Assembly: GCF_002188635.1 (NCBI RefSeq)
Contig: NZ_NINX01000018.1
Coordinates: 1-64,000, forward strand
DNA length: 64,000 nucleotides
Source of the DNA: Pigmentiphaga sp. NML030171
GTDB taxonomy: Bacteria; Pseudomonadota; Gammaproteobacteria; Burkholderiales; Burkholderiaceae_B
Reading direction: 5' to 3'
Shown here: positions 7,963 through 18,728 of the stretch, piece by piece
How the letters are laid out: every line of letters begins with the position of its first letter
How positions within the stretch are numbered: the first letter of the stretch is position 1
Translations under genes and position numbers: made by a program
The notes under the pieces: model-generated
Seen by the model: only the letters and a program-made list of their open reading frames with translations
Told to the model about the DNA's origin: nothing
The model's database searches: none

Positions 7963-8264
7963 TGAGGGTGTTCCTCCTGTTCGTGACGGCTTTTACCGTC
8001 AGGGACCTGGAGACCCGTTGATGCTCGGAAAGCCGCATGAAATAAGCTTTCCTGAAGAGTTTTTTACCGTCAAAGACCGGTTCGGTCTCAATAGTAAACA
8101 GGAAGGTCTGGATCCGACCTTCGGGGGCTTACCGTCAGTTCTGTCGCCGACCCGTTCTGCTGGCCGGCGATAGCCACCGATAGAAAACGCAACTTATACA
8201 TTTAAAATCAACAAGTTAAGTCACTTCTACCGATACCTGGCGATAGCCTTCGAAAGACGCTCCG
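7963..8264. other. Island attachment region between integrase and guaA, with repeated motifs
   Basis: No gene is present. Two repeat sets are visible. TTACCGTCA occurs three times as a direct repeat (at about 7993, 8064 and 8129), spaced 71 and 65 bases, the first facing an inverted TGACGG at 7984-7989. GGCGATAGCC occurs twice (8166-8175, 8239-8248), each next to ACCGATA. The layout fits arm-type integrase sites and an excisionase site next to the crossover site in guaA. Assignment to particular proteins is inference. Confidence 0.6.
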
Positions 8265-8285
8265 TCATTCCCACTCGATCGTCGC
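8265..8285 (-). other. Probable attachment core in the last codons of guaA
   Basis: The integrase orientation and the abrupt change from island to core genes at the guaA stop place one island junction here. Insertion keeps the guaA 3' end intact (the protein still ends ATIEWE). The 3' end of guaA is a known integration hotspot for P4-type integrases. The exact crossover bases cannot be fixed, because the partner att copy lies outside the window. Confidence 0.6.
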
Positions 8286-9893
8286 CGGCGGCTTTCCCGA
8301 CACGTCATAAACCACCCGATTCAACCCCCGAACCTCATTGATGATCCGGTTCGAAGTCCTTCCCAGCAACGCATACGGCAAATGCGCCCAATGCGCCGTC
8401 ATGAAGTCGGTGGTCTGCACCGCGCGTAGCGCGACGACGTAGTCGTACGTCCGCCCGTCCCCCATCACGCCCACGGACTTCACGGGCAGGAACACGGCGA
8501 ACGCCTGGCTGGTCAGGTCGTACCAGTTCTTCCCGACCTCCTCGGCCGCGCACAGGCCCGCTGCGGCATCCTGTTCGGTTGCCCGGGTGCCTCGCAGTTC
8601 TTCGATGAAGATCGCGTCCGCGCGGCGCAGCAGGTCGGCGTATTCCTTCTTCACCTCGCCCAGGATCCGCACGCCCAGGCCCGGCCCGGGGAACGGATGC
8701 CGGTAGACCATGCCGTGCGGCAGGCCGAGCGCGATGCCGAGCTTGCGCACTTCGTCCTTGAACAGCTCGCGCAGCGGCTCGAGCAGTTTCAGGTGCAGGG
8801 TATCGGGCAGGCCGCCGACGTTGTGGTGCGACTTGATGGTGACGGCCTTGCCGGTCTTGGCGCCGGCCGATTCGATCACGTCGGGGTAGATGGTGCCTTG
8901 CGCCAGCCACTTGGCGCCCTTGAGCTTGGCGGCTTCGCGCTGGAAGACTTCGACGAATTCCTTGCCGATGATCTTGCGCTTGGCCTCGGGGTCGGTTTCG
9001 CCGGCCAGCTTGCCCATGAAGTCGTCGGTGGCGTCGACGTGGATGATCTTCAGGCCCATGTTTTCGGCGAAGGTCTGCATGACCTGCTCGCCTTCGTTCA
9101 GGCGCAGCAGGCCGTGGTCGACGAAGACGCAGGTGAGCTGGTCGCCGATGGCCTTGTGGATCAGTGCGGCCGCCACGGAGGAATCGACGCCGCCGGACAG
9201 GCCCAGGATGACTTCGTCGCTGCCGACCTGTTTGCGGATGGCCTCGACGGCTTCGCTGACGTAGTCGGGCATGTTCCAGTCGGTGCCGCAGCCGCAGATG
9301 TCGTGCACGAAGCGCGACAGCAGGGCCTGGCCCTGGACGGTGTGGGTGACTTCGGGGTGGAACTGGACGGCGTAGTAGCCGCGGTCGACGTCGGCCATGC
9401 CGGCGATGGGACACGAGGCGGTGGAGGCCATGAGCTTGAAGCCGGGCGGCAGTTCGGTGACCTTGTCGCCGTGGCTCATCCAGACCTTGAGCATGCCGTG
9501 GCCTTCGGGGGTGGCGAAGTCCTGGATGCCGTTCAGGAACGGGGTGTGGCCGTGGGCGCGGACTTCGGCGTAGCCGAATTCGCGGTGGTCGCTGAAGCTG
9601 ACCTTGCCGCCCAGTTGCATGGCCATGGTCTGCATGCCGTAGCAGATGCCGAGCACGGGCACGCCGGATTCGAACACGGCCTGGGGGGCGCGCATGGAGG
9701 CTTCGTCGTAGGCCGAGGCGTGGCTGCCGGACAGGATGACGCCTTTGAGGCCCTTGGCGAGCTCGCCGCGGACGAAGTCGTCCGAGACGTCGTAGGGGTG
9801 GATTTCGCAGTAAACCTGCGCTTCGCGCACGCGGCGGGCGATGAGTTGGGTGACTTGCGAGCCGAAGTCGAGAATCAGGATGCGGTCGTGCAC
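8265..9893 (-). CDS. guaA: GMP synthase (glutamine-hydrolysing)
   Basis: Converts XMP to GMP using ATP and glutamine, the last step of guanine nucleotide synthesis in the cytosol. The 542-residue protein has an N-terminal class I amidotransferase domain with nucleophile Cys84 (GICYGMQ) and the His179/Glu181 pair (FHPE). The ATP pyrophosphatase P-loop follows (SGGVDSS, 233-239), then the C-terminal dimerisation domain. Translation starts with GTG, three bases after the guaB stop, so the two genes form an operon. The 3' end is the insertion site of the neighbouring island and remains complete. Confidence 0.97.
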   Translation of the reverse strand: MHDRILILDFGSQVTQLIARRVREAQVYCEIHPYDVSDDFVRGELAKGLKGVILSGSHASAYDEASMRAPQAVFESGVPVLGICYGMQTMAMQLGGKVSFSDHREFGYAEVRAHGHTPFLNGIQDFATPEGHGMLKVWMSHGDKVTELPPGFKLMASTASCPIAGMADVDRGYYAVQFHPEVTHTVQGQALLSRFVHDICGCGTDWNMPDYVSEAVEAIRKQVGSDEVILGLSGGVDSSVAAALIHKAIGDQLTCVFVDHGLLRLNEGEQVMQTFAENMGLKIIHVDATDDFMGKLAGETDPEAKRKIIGKEFVEVFQREAAKLKGAKWLAQGTIYPDVIESAGAKTGKAVTIKSHHNVGGLPDTLHLKLLEPLRELFKDEVRKLGIALGLPHGMVYRHPFPGPGLGVRILGEVKKEYADLLRRADAIFIEELRGTRATEQDAAAGLCAAEEVGKNWYDLTSQAFAVFLPVKSVGVMGDGRTYDYVVALRAVQTTDFMTAHWAHLPYALLGRTSNRIINEVRGLNRVVYDVSGKPPATIEWE

Positions 9894-9896
9894 GCT

Positions 9897-11417
<1,521 letters not shown>

Positions 11418-11479
11418 TCAGCCTTGCTGTCAAGAGGGTTTATATGCGGGAAAACCCACGGTCCACACGCCGGGCCCGT

Positions 11480-11818
11480 CTAGCGGCCCGGTCCGCCCCG
11501 CCTGGCGCCTGCCGACGCCGCCTTGTGCGCGGCTCGCCGGCGGCGGGATTCCTTGGGGTCGAAGACCAGCGGGCGGTAGATCTCGACCCGGTCGTGGTCG
11601 TGCAGCACATGGTCCAGCGGCCGGCGGCGGCCATGGACGCCGGTGCCGGCCTGGGCGGGGTCCACGCCCGGGTAGGCCTGGCGAAAACCGCTGGCCAGGA
11701 TGGCGTCGGCCAGGGTCGCGCCCCGGGGCAGGACGAGTTCCCGCATCCAGGTTTCCGACGCATCCGCATAACAGACGCTGACGGCCACGGTGCCGCCCCG
11801 CCCCGCCTGGCTATCCAT
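11480..11818 (-). CDS. rnfH: RnfH-family ubiquitin-like protein (RatB)
   Basis: A 112-residue protein with the small beta-grasp RnfH domain in residues about 10-92 (VAVSVCYADASE at the start, RVEIYRPLVFDPKE at the end). A basic tail of about 20 residues follows. RnfH/RatB is found next to RatA and SmpB in proteobacteria; its role is unclear. It overlaps the end of ratA by eight bases, so translation is likely coupled. The frame is open further upstream, but the ATG at 11818 gives the family N-terminus. Confidence 0.85.
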   Translation of the reverse strand: MDSQAGRGGTVAVSVCYADASETWMRELVLPRGATLADAILASGFRQAYPGVDPAQAGTGVHGRRRPLDHVLHDHDRVEIYRPLVFDPKESRRRRAAHKAASAGARRGGPGR

Positions 11819-12242
11819 AGCAGGCTTCGGCCCGCTGGGTGAAGGCGTCGATGAAGCTGGTGGCGATGCGGTTGAACACGGGGCCGACCAGGGTTTCCAG
11901 CGCACGGCTGGAGAACTGGTACTGCATGGTGAAGACCACCTTGCAGGCGTCGTCGGCCAGGGCGTGGAATTCCCAGACGCCTTCCAGCAGCGAGAACGGC
12001 CCGTCCACCAGGTCGAGCTGGATGCGGTCGGGATAGTGGTGGGTGTTGCGGGTGGTGAAGCGCTGGCGCAGGCCCGCGAACTGGATCACGACCGAGGCGC
12101 GCATGCCGTTCTCGTCGCGCTCGTGCACCTCGGTTCCGCCGCACCAGGGCATGAATTTGGGGTAGTCCTCGACCTTGGCCACCAGGTCGAACATCTGGGC
12201 GGCGCTATAGGGGACCAACACCGAACGTTGCACTTTATGCAT
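11811..12242 (-). CDS. ratA: RatA/Coq10-family START-domain protein
   Basis: A 143-residue SRPBCC (START-like) protein, full length for the family and starting MHKVQRSVLVPYSAAQMF. Members include RatA, reported in E. coli to bind 50S subunits and block 70S formation, and mitochondrial Coq10, which binds ubiquinone. Either activity is possible; the conserved context rnfH-ratA divergent from smpB is that of RatA. The divergent smpB start is 58 bases away, so the two transcripts share a short promoter region. Confidence 0.85.
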   Translation of the reverse strand: MHKVQRSVLVPYSAAQMFDLVAKVEDYPKFMPWCGGTEVHERDENGMRASVVIQFAGLRQRFTTRNTHHYPDRIQLDLVDGPFSLLEGVWEFHALADDACKVVFTMQYQFSSRALETLVGPVFNRIATSFIDAFTQRAEACYG

Positions 12243-12299
12243 GCGTAGATGATCCGATTGGGCAAATTGCTAGAATGACCCATTTTAACGGCGTGACGA

Positions 12300-12761
12300 A
12301 TGAGCATCATTGAGAACCGCAAGGCATTCCACGACTACTTCATCGACGAGCGTTTCGAGGCCGGCCTGGTACTCGAAGGCTGGGAGGTGAAGGCGATTCG
12401 TGCCGGGCGTGTCCAGCTCAAGGAAAGCTACGTCATCGTCCGCGATGCCGAACTGTACCTGCTGGGCATGCACGTCAGCCCCCTGGAGACGGCCTCCACC
12501 CACGTCCATCCCGACCCGACCCGCACGCGCAAGCTGCTGCTCAAGGCCGAGGAGATCCACAAGCTGATCGGCAAGGTGGAACAGCGCGGCTTCGCGCTGG
12601 TGCCGCTGAACCTGCATTTCAAGAACTCGCTGATCAAGCTGGAATTCGGGCTGGCGCGGGGCAAGAAGCAGTTCGACAAGCGCGACACCGAGCGCGAGCG
12701 CGACTGGCTGCGCGAGAAGGCGCAGATCATGAAGCACGACACGCGCAAGCACTCCTCCTGA
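12300..12761 (+). CDS. smpB: SsrA-binding protein SmpB
   Basis: Binds tmRNA and delivers it to stalled ribosomes for trans-translation. The 153-residue protein has the full SmpB fold, including the conserved N-terminal block [20 protein letters not shown] and the [10 protein letters not shown] segment. Its basic C-terminal tail ([18 protein letters not shown]) enters the mRNA channel. A TAGAAT -10-like sequence lies at 12271-12276. The gene is divergent from ratA. Confidence 0.97.
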   Translation: MSIIENRKAFHDYFIDERFEAGLVLEGWEVKAIRAGRVQLKESYVIVRDAELYLLGMHVSPLETASTHVHPDPTRTRKLLLKAEEIHKLIGKVEQRGFALVPLNLHFKNSLIKLEFGLARGKKQFDKRDTERERDWLREKAQIMKHDTRKHSS

Positions 12762-12947
12762 TCCCTCAGGCATATCAGCTTTGGCGCCGCGGTGATGAAC
12801 AGCCGCGCGGCGGCTACCTATACTCGTGCCAGCCATCCATCGCACGAGACCGGACCCGGATCCGGCCAGGAGACGCCTCATGCCGCGCCGCATCGCCCCT
12901 TTCCCCACTGACCTCCCCTGCCGCCCCGCCCACGGCGCGAGCCGGCC

Positions 12948-14180
12948 ATGAGCAGCCTGGCGGGCGTGAAGGTCCTGGACCTGAGCCGGGTGTTCTCGGG
13001 CCCCTGGGCCGCGCAGATGCTGGCCGATTTCGGGGCCGACGTGATCAAGGTGGAGCGGCCCGGACGCGGCGACGACGTGCGCCACCAGGGCCTGCGAGCG
13101 CGCGGCGAGGACGGCGGCGAGGTGGGCGAGACCTCGTCCTTCATGTCCATGAACCGCGGCAAGCGTTCGGTGGCCATCGACCTGTCCAGGCCGGCCGGCC
13201 AGGCGCTGGTGCGCGAGCTGGCCATGCGCTCGGACATCCTGATCGAGAACTTCAAGGCCGGCGACCTGGCGCGCTACGGGCTGGACTACGCGTCGCTGTC
13301 GGCGCTGAACCCCCGGCTGGTGTATTGCTCGATCAGCGGGTTCGGGCAGACCGGTCCGTACAGCCACCTGCCGGGCTACGACCCGCTGTTCCAGTCCATG
13401 AGCGGGCTGATGAGCATCACCGGCCACGCCGACGGCGAGCCGGGCGGCGGGCCGCTGCGCGTGGGCTATTCGGTGGGGGACATCACCGCCGGCTTCTATG
13501 CCGTCAGCGCCATCCTGGCCGCGCTGCGCCACCGCGACGTGGTGTCCGGCACGGGACAGCACATCGACCTGGCCCTGCTGGATGCCCAGGTGGCGTCGAT
13601 CTCGCACGTGGCCATGATGTACCTGGTGTCGGGACGGCAGCCGGAGCGGCTGGGCAATGCCTCGCCCATCACCTGCCCCTGGCAGTCCTTCGACTGCGCC
13701 GATGGCCAGATCGTGGTCGCGGTAGGCAACGACACGCAGTTCGCCGCCATGTGCGAAGTGCTGGGGCTGCCCGGGCTGCCGGGCGATCCGCGCTATGCCA
13801 CCAACCCCATGCGGGCGCGGCACCGGCTGGAGCTGGTGCCGCTGCTGGAGCGGGCCATCGTCCGGCATCCCGTGGCGCAATTGCGCGCGGCCTTCGACGC
13901 CGCCGGCGTGCCCTGCGGACCCATCAACGACTTCGCGCAGGTGTTCGACGATCCGCAGATACGCCATCGGGAAATGCTGCTGCGCATGCCCGCGGACGCG
14001 GGGCGCGATATTCCCCAGGTGGCCAATCCGGTCCGCTTCTCGGACACGCCGGTCGAATACCGGCGCGCCCCGCCCGCCCTGGGCCAGCACACGGACGAGG
14101 TGCTGCGCGAGGTGCTGGGCCTGGAGGCGGCCGAGCTTGACGCCCTGCGGCGCGACCGCATCATCCAGGCCGCCCCATGA
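12948..14180 (+). CDS. Family III (CaiB/BaiF) CoA-transferase, first of a tandem pair
   Basis: A 410-residue class III CoA-transferase, which moves CoA between carboxylic acids through an aspartyl-CoA thioester. The N-terminal block VLDLSRVFSGPWAAQMLADF, the IENFKAGDLARYGL loop, and Asp178 in SVGDITAGFYA (aligning with the catalytic Asp of formyl-CoA transferase) are visible. It overlaps the next CoA-transferase by four bases (ATGA), and the two are clearly homologous along their length. With the acyl-CoA dehydrogenase downstream it should activate a carboxylate for beta-oxidation-type desaturation. The substrate cannot be read from the sequence. Confidence 0.92.
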   Translation: MSSLAGVKVLDLSRVFSGPWAAQMLADFGADVIKVERPGRGDDVRHQGLRARGEDGGEVGETSSFMSMNRGKRSVAIDLSRPAGQALVRELAMRSDILIENFKAGDLARYGLDYASLSALNPRLVYCSISGFGQTGPYSHLPGYDPLFQSMSGLMSITGHADGEPGGGPLRVGYSVGDITAGFYAVSAILAALRHRDVVSGTGQHIDLALLDAQVASISHVAMMYLVSGRQPERLGNASPITCPWQSFDCADGQIVVAVGNDTQFAAMCEVLGLPGLPGDPRYATNPMRARHRLELVPLLERAIVRHPVAQLRAAFDAAGVPCGPINDFAQVFDDPQIRHREMLLRMPADAGRDIPQVANPVRFSDTPVEYRRAPPALGQHTDEVLREVLGLEAAELDALRRDRIIQAAP

Positions 14181-15388
14181 CCGCCCCGCTGCACGGCATC
14201 CGCGTACTGGACCTGAGCCGGGTGTTCTCGGGCCCGTTCGCCACCCAGATGCTGGCGGACCTGGGGGCGGACGTGATCAAGGTCGAACGGCCGGGTGTGG
14301 GCGACGAAGCGCGCTACCAGGGTGCGCCCCTGCGGGACGCCGACGGCAGGCCGCTGGACTGGACCTCATCTTTCCTGGCGATGAACCGCGGCAAGCGGTC
14401 CATCGCCATCGACGTCGCCAATCCCGAGGGGCAGGCACTGGTGCGCGGCCTGGCGCGGCAAAGCGACGTCTTCATCGAGAACTTCAAGGCCGGCGACCTG
14501 GCCCGCCACGGGCTGGACTACGCGTCGCTGCGTGCGGTCAATCCGCGCCTGGTCTATTGCTCGATCACGGGTTTCGGCCAGGATGGGCCGCGTGCCCGCC
14601 AGCCCGGCTATGACCTGGTGTTCCAGGCCATGAGCGGCATCATGAGCATGACGGGCGAACCCGACGGCCCGCCGCAGCGCGTGGGTTATTCGGTGTCGGA
14701 CATCACCGCCGCCTACCATGCGGTGATCGGCATCCTGTCGGCGCTGCACGCGCGCCAGGCGGGTCTGTGCGAAGGGCAGCACATCGACATCGCGCTGCTG
14801 GACTGTCAGCTGGCCGCCGCCTCGCATGTCGCGATGGGCTATCTGCTGTCGGGTTCGCAGCCGGCGCGCATAGGCACGCGTTCGCACTTCATGGTGCCTT
14901 ACCAGGCTTTCGACTGCGCGGACCAGCCGCTGGTGGTGATGTGCGGCAACGACGACCAGTTCCGCCGCCTGGCCGCCGCGCTCGGACTGCCGGGGCTGGC
15001 GGACGATGCGCGCTACGCCGCCAATCTCCAGCGCATGCGGCACCAGGACACGCTGGTGCCCCTGCTGGAAGATGCACTGCGCGCCCGCCCGCGCGCCCAT
15101 TGGCTGGAAGCGCTGGACCGGGCCGGCGTCCCGTGCGCGCCCATCCAGGACTTCCAGCAGGCCTTCGACGACCCGCAGGTACGGCACCGGCAAGTGGTCA
15201 CGCGCCTGCCCTTCGCGCCCACCGGCACGCTGCCCATGGTGGCCAATCCCGTGCGCCTGTCGGAGACCCCGGTCGAGTACCGGCGCCCGCCACCGGCCCT
15301 GGGCGAGCACACCGAGGAAATCTGCGCGCAGCTGCTGCAAGTGCCGGTGGAGCGGCTGCGGGCCTTGCGCGAGCAAGGCATTCTTTGA
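14177..15388 (+). CDS. Family III (CaiB/BaiF) CoA-transferase, second of a tandem pair
   Basis: A 403-residue paralogue of the preceding gene. The blocks VLDLSRVFSGPFATQMLADL, IENFKAGDLARHGLDYASL and Asp175 in YSVSDITAAYHA match position for position. The four-base overlap implies coupled, roughly equal synthesis. Known precedent: the benzylsuccinate CoA-transferase BbsEF consists of two different family III subunits. A hetero-oligomer is therefore a reasonable inference here. Alternatively the two enzymes act on different acids. Confidence 0.92.
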   Translation: MTAPLHGIRVLDLSRVFSGPFATQMLADLGADVIKVERPGVGDEARYQGAPLRDADGRPLDWTSSFLAMNRGKRSIAIDVANPEGQALVRGLARQSDVFIENFKAGDLARHGLDYASLRAVNPRLVYCSITGFGQDGPRARQPGYDLVFQAMSGIMSMTGEPDGPPQRVGYSVSDITAAYHAVIGILSALHARQAGLCEGQHIDIALLDCQLAAASHVAMGYLLSGSQPARIGTRSHFMVPYQAFDCADQPLVVMCGNDDQFRRLAAALGLPGLADDARYAANLQRMRHQDTLVPLLEDALRARPRAHWLEALDRAGVPCAPIQDFQQAFDDPQVRHRQVVTRLPFAPTGTLPMVANPVRLSETPVEYRRPPPALGEHTEEICAQLLQVPVERLRALREQGIL

Positions 15389-15411
15389 CGGGGCATGCCC
15401 CAGGGAACTTC

Positions 15412-17733
15412 ATGGACGATACTCTGCGGGAATTTCGCGACAGCGCCGCCGACTACCTGGGCGCGAACGACCAGCGGCAGCGCATGCGTGCGCTGGACGA
15501 CAGCGCGGGCGGACACGATCGCGAGGAATGGCGCCGCATCGCCGAACTGGGCTGGCTGGCGGTGCTGGTGGCCGAGGACGACGGCGGACTGGGCCTGGGT
15601 CTGCCCGAGCTGTGCGCGATCGCCCAGGAAGCCGGCCGCCATCTGCTGCCCGAACCGCTGGCCGCGGCGGGCGTGCATACGATGGCGCTGCTGGCCGGCC
15701 TGCCCGCCACGCCGCCGCGCGCATCGCTGCTGGAGAAGGCCATGTCGGGCGCCCTGCTGCTGGGCGTAGCCTGGCAGGAACGCGCGGGCCAGCTCGATCC
15801 CGACGCCCGGCCCGGTTCATGCGCCACGCGCGGGGCCGGCGGCCTGCGGCTGGCCGGCCGCAAGCGCTTCGTCCAGCCCGGCGCCGACGTCGATGGCTGG
15901 CTGCTGGCCGCCACGCTGGACGAAGAAGCCGCGCTGCTGTGGCTGCCCCGCGAACGTCTGGCCCGCGCTCCCATCACCCGGCGCCTGGTGGACGGCAGCG
16001 CGCAGGCGGACCTGGACCTGGACGGTACCGTGCTGGATGCGGAGCACGTGCTGGCCACCGGCCCGGCGGCCAGCGAGGCCCTGGCGCGCGCCAACGACGT
16101 GGCGCGCCTGGCCCAGGGCGCGGAGCTGGCGGGCATCGCCCGGCGGGCGCTGGAACTGACGCGCGACTACCTGGCGACGCGGGAGCAGTTCGGTCGCCCG
16201 ATCGGCAGCTTCCAGGCCTTGCAGCACCGCATGGTCGACGGGCTGATACAGGTGGAACTGGCCGAGGCCTGCCTGCGCGAGGTGCTGGCGCAGGCGGCGC
16301 CGGATGCTCCCGCCACGCGCCTGGGGCGCCTGGCCAGCCGGGCCAAGGCCCGCTGCGCCCACGCGGCGCTGGAGATGACCCGCATGGCGATCCAGTTGCA
16401 CGGCGCCATCGGCACGACCTACGAATACGACATCGGCCTGTATTTCCGCCGCGCGATGGCGCTGTCCGCGCACCTGGGAAATGCCGAGGCGCACCGCGTG
16501 CGCTACGCCACGCTGGCCGCTCCGGAAGCGGACGATCCCGAAGCCGGGCCGGCCCCCGCGCCCATCACCGCGTTTCCCGCCGACGCGGACTGGGGGGCGA
16601 TGCCGGAAGCCGAATTCCGCCGCCTGGTCCGCGCACTGTTCGACACGCACTACCCGCAGGACCGGCGGCACATGCCCTACCGCCAGACCTGGGCCGAGAC
16701 GCGCGACTGGTACCTGACGCTGGCCCGCCTGGGCTGGCTGGCGCCGGCCTGGCCCCGCGAGCATGGCGGCATGGGCCTGCCGCCCGACAAGCTGATCGCC
16801 TACATCGAAGAAGCCGAGGCCTACGGCGTCGCGCGGCCGCCCGACCAGGGGCTGAACATGGTGGGGCCGATCCTGATGCGCTTCGGCACCGAGGCGCAGC
16901 GCGCCCGCTTCCTGCCGGCCATCCTGAAAGGCGAGCACGTCTGGATTCAGGGCTATTCAGAACCCAACGCCGGCTCGGACCTGGCCGCCGTGCGCACGGA
17001 AGCCGTGCCCGACGGCGACCACTTCGTCGTCAACGGCCAGAAAACCTGGACCACCTGGGGTTCGGACGGCACGCACATGTTCATGCTCGTGCGCACCGAC
17101 AAGACGGCCAAGAAGCAGGCCGGCATCAGCTTCCTGCTGGTGGACCTGAAGACACCCGGCATCACCGTTCGCCCCATCCGCAACATCGCCGACGAGCGGG
17201 AATTCTGCGAGGTGTTCTTCGACAACGTCCGCGTGCCGCGCGAGAACCTGGTGGGAGGCCTGAACGAGGGCTGGACGGTGGCCAAGGCGCTGCTGGGCTT
17301 CGAGCGCCTGTTCACCGGCAGCCCCAAGCATTCCCAGCACACGCTGCGGCAGGTGGAGAAGCTGGCGCGCCAGCGCGGGCTGTTCGACGACCCGGCCTTC
17401 GTCGCGCGCCATACCGCCTTGCAACTCGACACGCTGGACCTGGGGGCGGCGTACGGCGGCTTTGCCGACCTGGCCAAGCGCGGGGCGGCCATTCCGCCCA
17501 CCGTGTCGATCCTGAAGATCTGGTCCACCGAGACCTACGAGCGGCTGGCCCTGCTGCTGATCGAGGCCGCCGGCGAATACGGCGCGGTGCGCGACCACGC
17601 CGGCACCGACGAGATCGACCTGCACGTGGTGGCGCCGCTGTTCAACGCGCTGGGCGCGAAGATCTTCGCCGGCAGCAACGAGATCCAGCGCAACATCCTG
17701 GCCAAGGCCGTGCTGGAGCTGCCCTCGGGCTGA
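15412..17733 (+). CDS. Fused acyl-CoA dehydrogenase with two ACAD modules
   Basis: A 773-residue flavoprotein, twice the usual ACAD length. Module 1 (about 1-368) ends in the ACAD C-terminal pattern YLATREQFGRPIGSFQALQH and GAIGTTYEYDIGLYFRRA. An Ala/Pro/Asp-rich linker follows at about 369-390. Module 2 (about 392-773) is a complete ACAD with GYSEPNAGSDLA, the FAD/substrate block VVNGQKTWTTWG, and the C-terminal AGSNEIQRNI. In module 2 the position of the MCAD catalytic Glu (YEGT) is Ala (FAGS), so the base must lie elsewhere, perhaps the Glu of LGFERLF as in isovaleryl-CoA dehydrogenase. The gene begins 23 bases after the second CoA-transferase, forming a three-gene unit. The start is the ATG after CAGGGAA. 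Confidence 0.9.
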   Translation: MDDTLREFRDSAADYLGANDQRQRMRALDDSAGGHDREEWRRIAELGWLAVLVAEDDGGLGLGLPELCAIAQEAGRHLLPEPLAAAGVHTMALLAGLPATPPRASLLEKAMSGALLLGVAWQERAGQLDPDARPGSCATRGAGGLRLAGRKRFVQPGADVDGWLLAATLDEEAALLWLPRERLARAPITRRLVDGSAQADLDLDGTVLDAEHVLATGPAASEALARANDVARLAQGAELAGIARRALELTRDYLATREQFGRPIGSFQALQHRMVDGLIQVELAEACLREVLAQAAPDAPATRLGRLASRAKARCAHAALEMTRMAIQLHGAIGTTYEYDIGLYFRRAMALSAHLGNAEAHRVRYATLAAPEADDPEAGPAPAPITAFPADADWGAMPEAEFRRLVRALFDTHYPQDRRHMPYRQTWAETRDWYLTLARLGWLAPAWPREHGGMGLPPDKLIAYIEEAEAYGVARPPDQGLNMVGPILMRFGTEAQRARFLPAILKGEHVWIQGYSEPNAGSDLAAVRTEAVPDGDHFVVNGQKTWTTWGSDGTHMFMLVRTDKTAKKQAGISFLLVDLKTPGITVRPIRNIADEREFCEVFFDNVRVPRENLVGGLNEGWTVAKALLGFERLFTGSPKHSQHTLRQVEKLARQRGLFDDPAFVARHTALQLDTLDLGAAYGGFADLAKRGAAIPPTVSILKIWSTETYERLALLLIEAAGEYGAVRDHAGTDEIDLHVVAPLFNALGAKIFAGSNEIQRNILAKAVLELPSG

Positions 17734-17745
17734 AGGCGGCGGCGT

Positions 17746-18675
17746 TCAGCCCTGGCCGGCCTGGGTGCCCTTGACCACGGTCAGCGCCGAGGCGATCAGG
17801 CCGCTGATGTCGCTGACGTTGGCGGGCACGATCAGGGTGTTGTTGGTCTTGGCCAGGTTGCCGAAGGCGTCGACGTAGCGCTCGGCCACCTTGAGGTTGA
17901 CCGCTTCCATGCCGCCGGGGTGCTTGATGGCCTCGGCCACCTGGATGATGGCCTTGGCGGTAGCATCCGCCACGGTCACCACGGCGGTGGCCTCGCCCTG
18001 GGCCTGGTTGATCTGGGCCTGCTTCTCGCCCTCGGAACGCGCGATGGCGGCCTCGCGCTCGCCGGTGGCGATGTTGATCTGTTCCTGGCGGCGGCCTTCG
18101 GAGGCCGCGATCAGGGCCCGCTTCTCGCGCTCGGCGGTGATCTGGGCCTGCATGGCGCGCAGGATCTCGGCCGGCGGCGTCAGGTCCTTGATCTCGTAGC
18201 GCAGCACCTTCACGCCCCAGTTCAGCGCAGCCTCGTCCAGCGCGCTGACGATGCTGCTGTTGATCTGCTCGCGCTCCTCGAAGGTGCGGTCCAGTTCCAG
18301 CTTGCCGATGACCGAGCGCAGCGTGGTCTGGGCCAGCTGGGTGATGGCGACGATGTAGTTGGACGAACCGTACGAGGCGCGCATCGCGTCGGTGACCTGG
18401 AAATACAGGATGCCGTCCACCTGCAGCTGGGTGTTGTCGCGCGTGATGCAGACCTGGCTGGGCACGTCCAGCGGGATTTCCTTGAGCGAATGCTTGTAGG
18501 CCACGCGCTCGATGAAGGGGATGACGAAGCCGGCGCCGGGCGACAGCACGCGGTCGAACTTGCCCAGGCGCTCGACCACCCACGCATGCTGCTGCGGAAC
18601 GATGGCAATGGCCTTGACGACGATGAGGATGGCCAGGAAAACGATGACCAGCAGGACGATGGTGGATGCGCTCAT
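17746..18675 (-). CDS. qmcA: SPFH-domain membrane protease-associated protein (QmcA/stomatin-like)
   Basis: A 309-residue stomatin/prohibitin-family protein. One N-terminal transmembrane segment (about 5-27) is followed by the SPFH domain (30-190) with the VPQQHAWVVERLGKF and GAGFVIPFIERVAY blocks. An Ala/Glu/Gln-rich coiled coil (195-265) and a short C-terminal region complete it. Such proteins form large ring or cage assemblies at the inner membrane, often with NfeD partners and FtsH. The nfeD gene is directly upstream on the same strand. The gene converges on the acyl-CoA dehydrogenase with only 12 bases between the stops and no obvious terminator. Confidence 0.9.
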   Translation of the reverse strand: MSASTIVLLVIVFLAILIVVKAIAIVPQQHAWVVERLGKFDRVLSPGAGFVIPFIERVAYKHSLKEIPLDVPSQVCITRDNTQLQVDGILYFQVTDAMRASYGSSNYIVAITQLAQTTLRSVIGKLELDRTFEEREQINSSIVSALDEAALNWGVKVLRYEIKDLTPPAEILRAMQAQITAEREKRALIAASEGRRQEQINIATGEREAAIARSEGEKQAQINQAQGEATAVVTVADATAKAIIQVAEAIKHPGGMEAVNLKVAERYVDAFGNLAKTNNTLIVPANVSDISGLIASALTVVKGTQAGQG

Positions 18676-18728
18676 GGTGCTTCCTTATGAGTGATGCCAG
18701 CGATACGGGAAGGCCGTCCGCAACGGCC

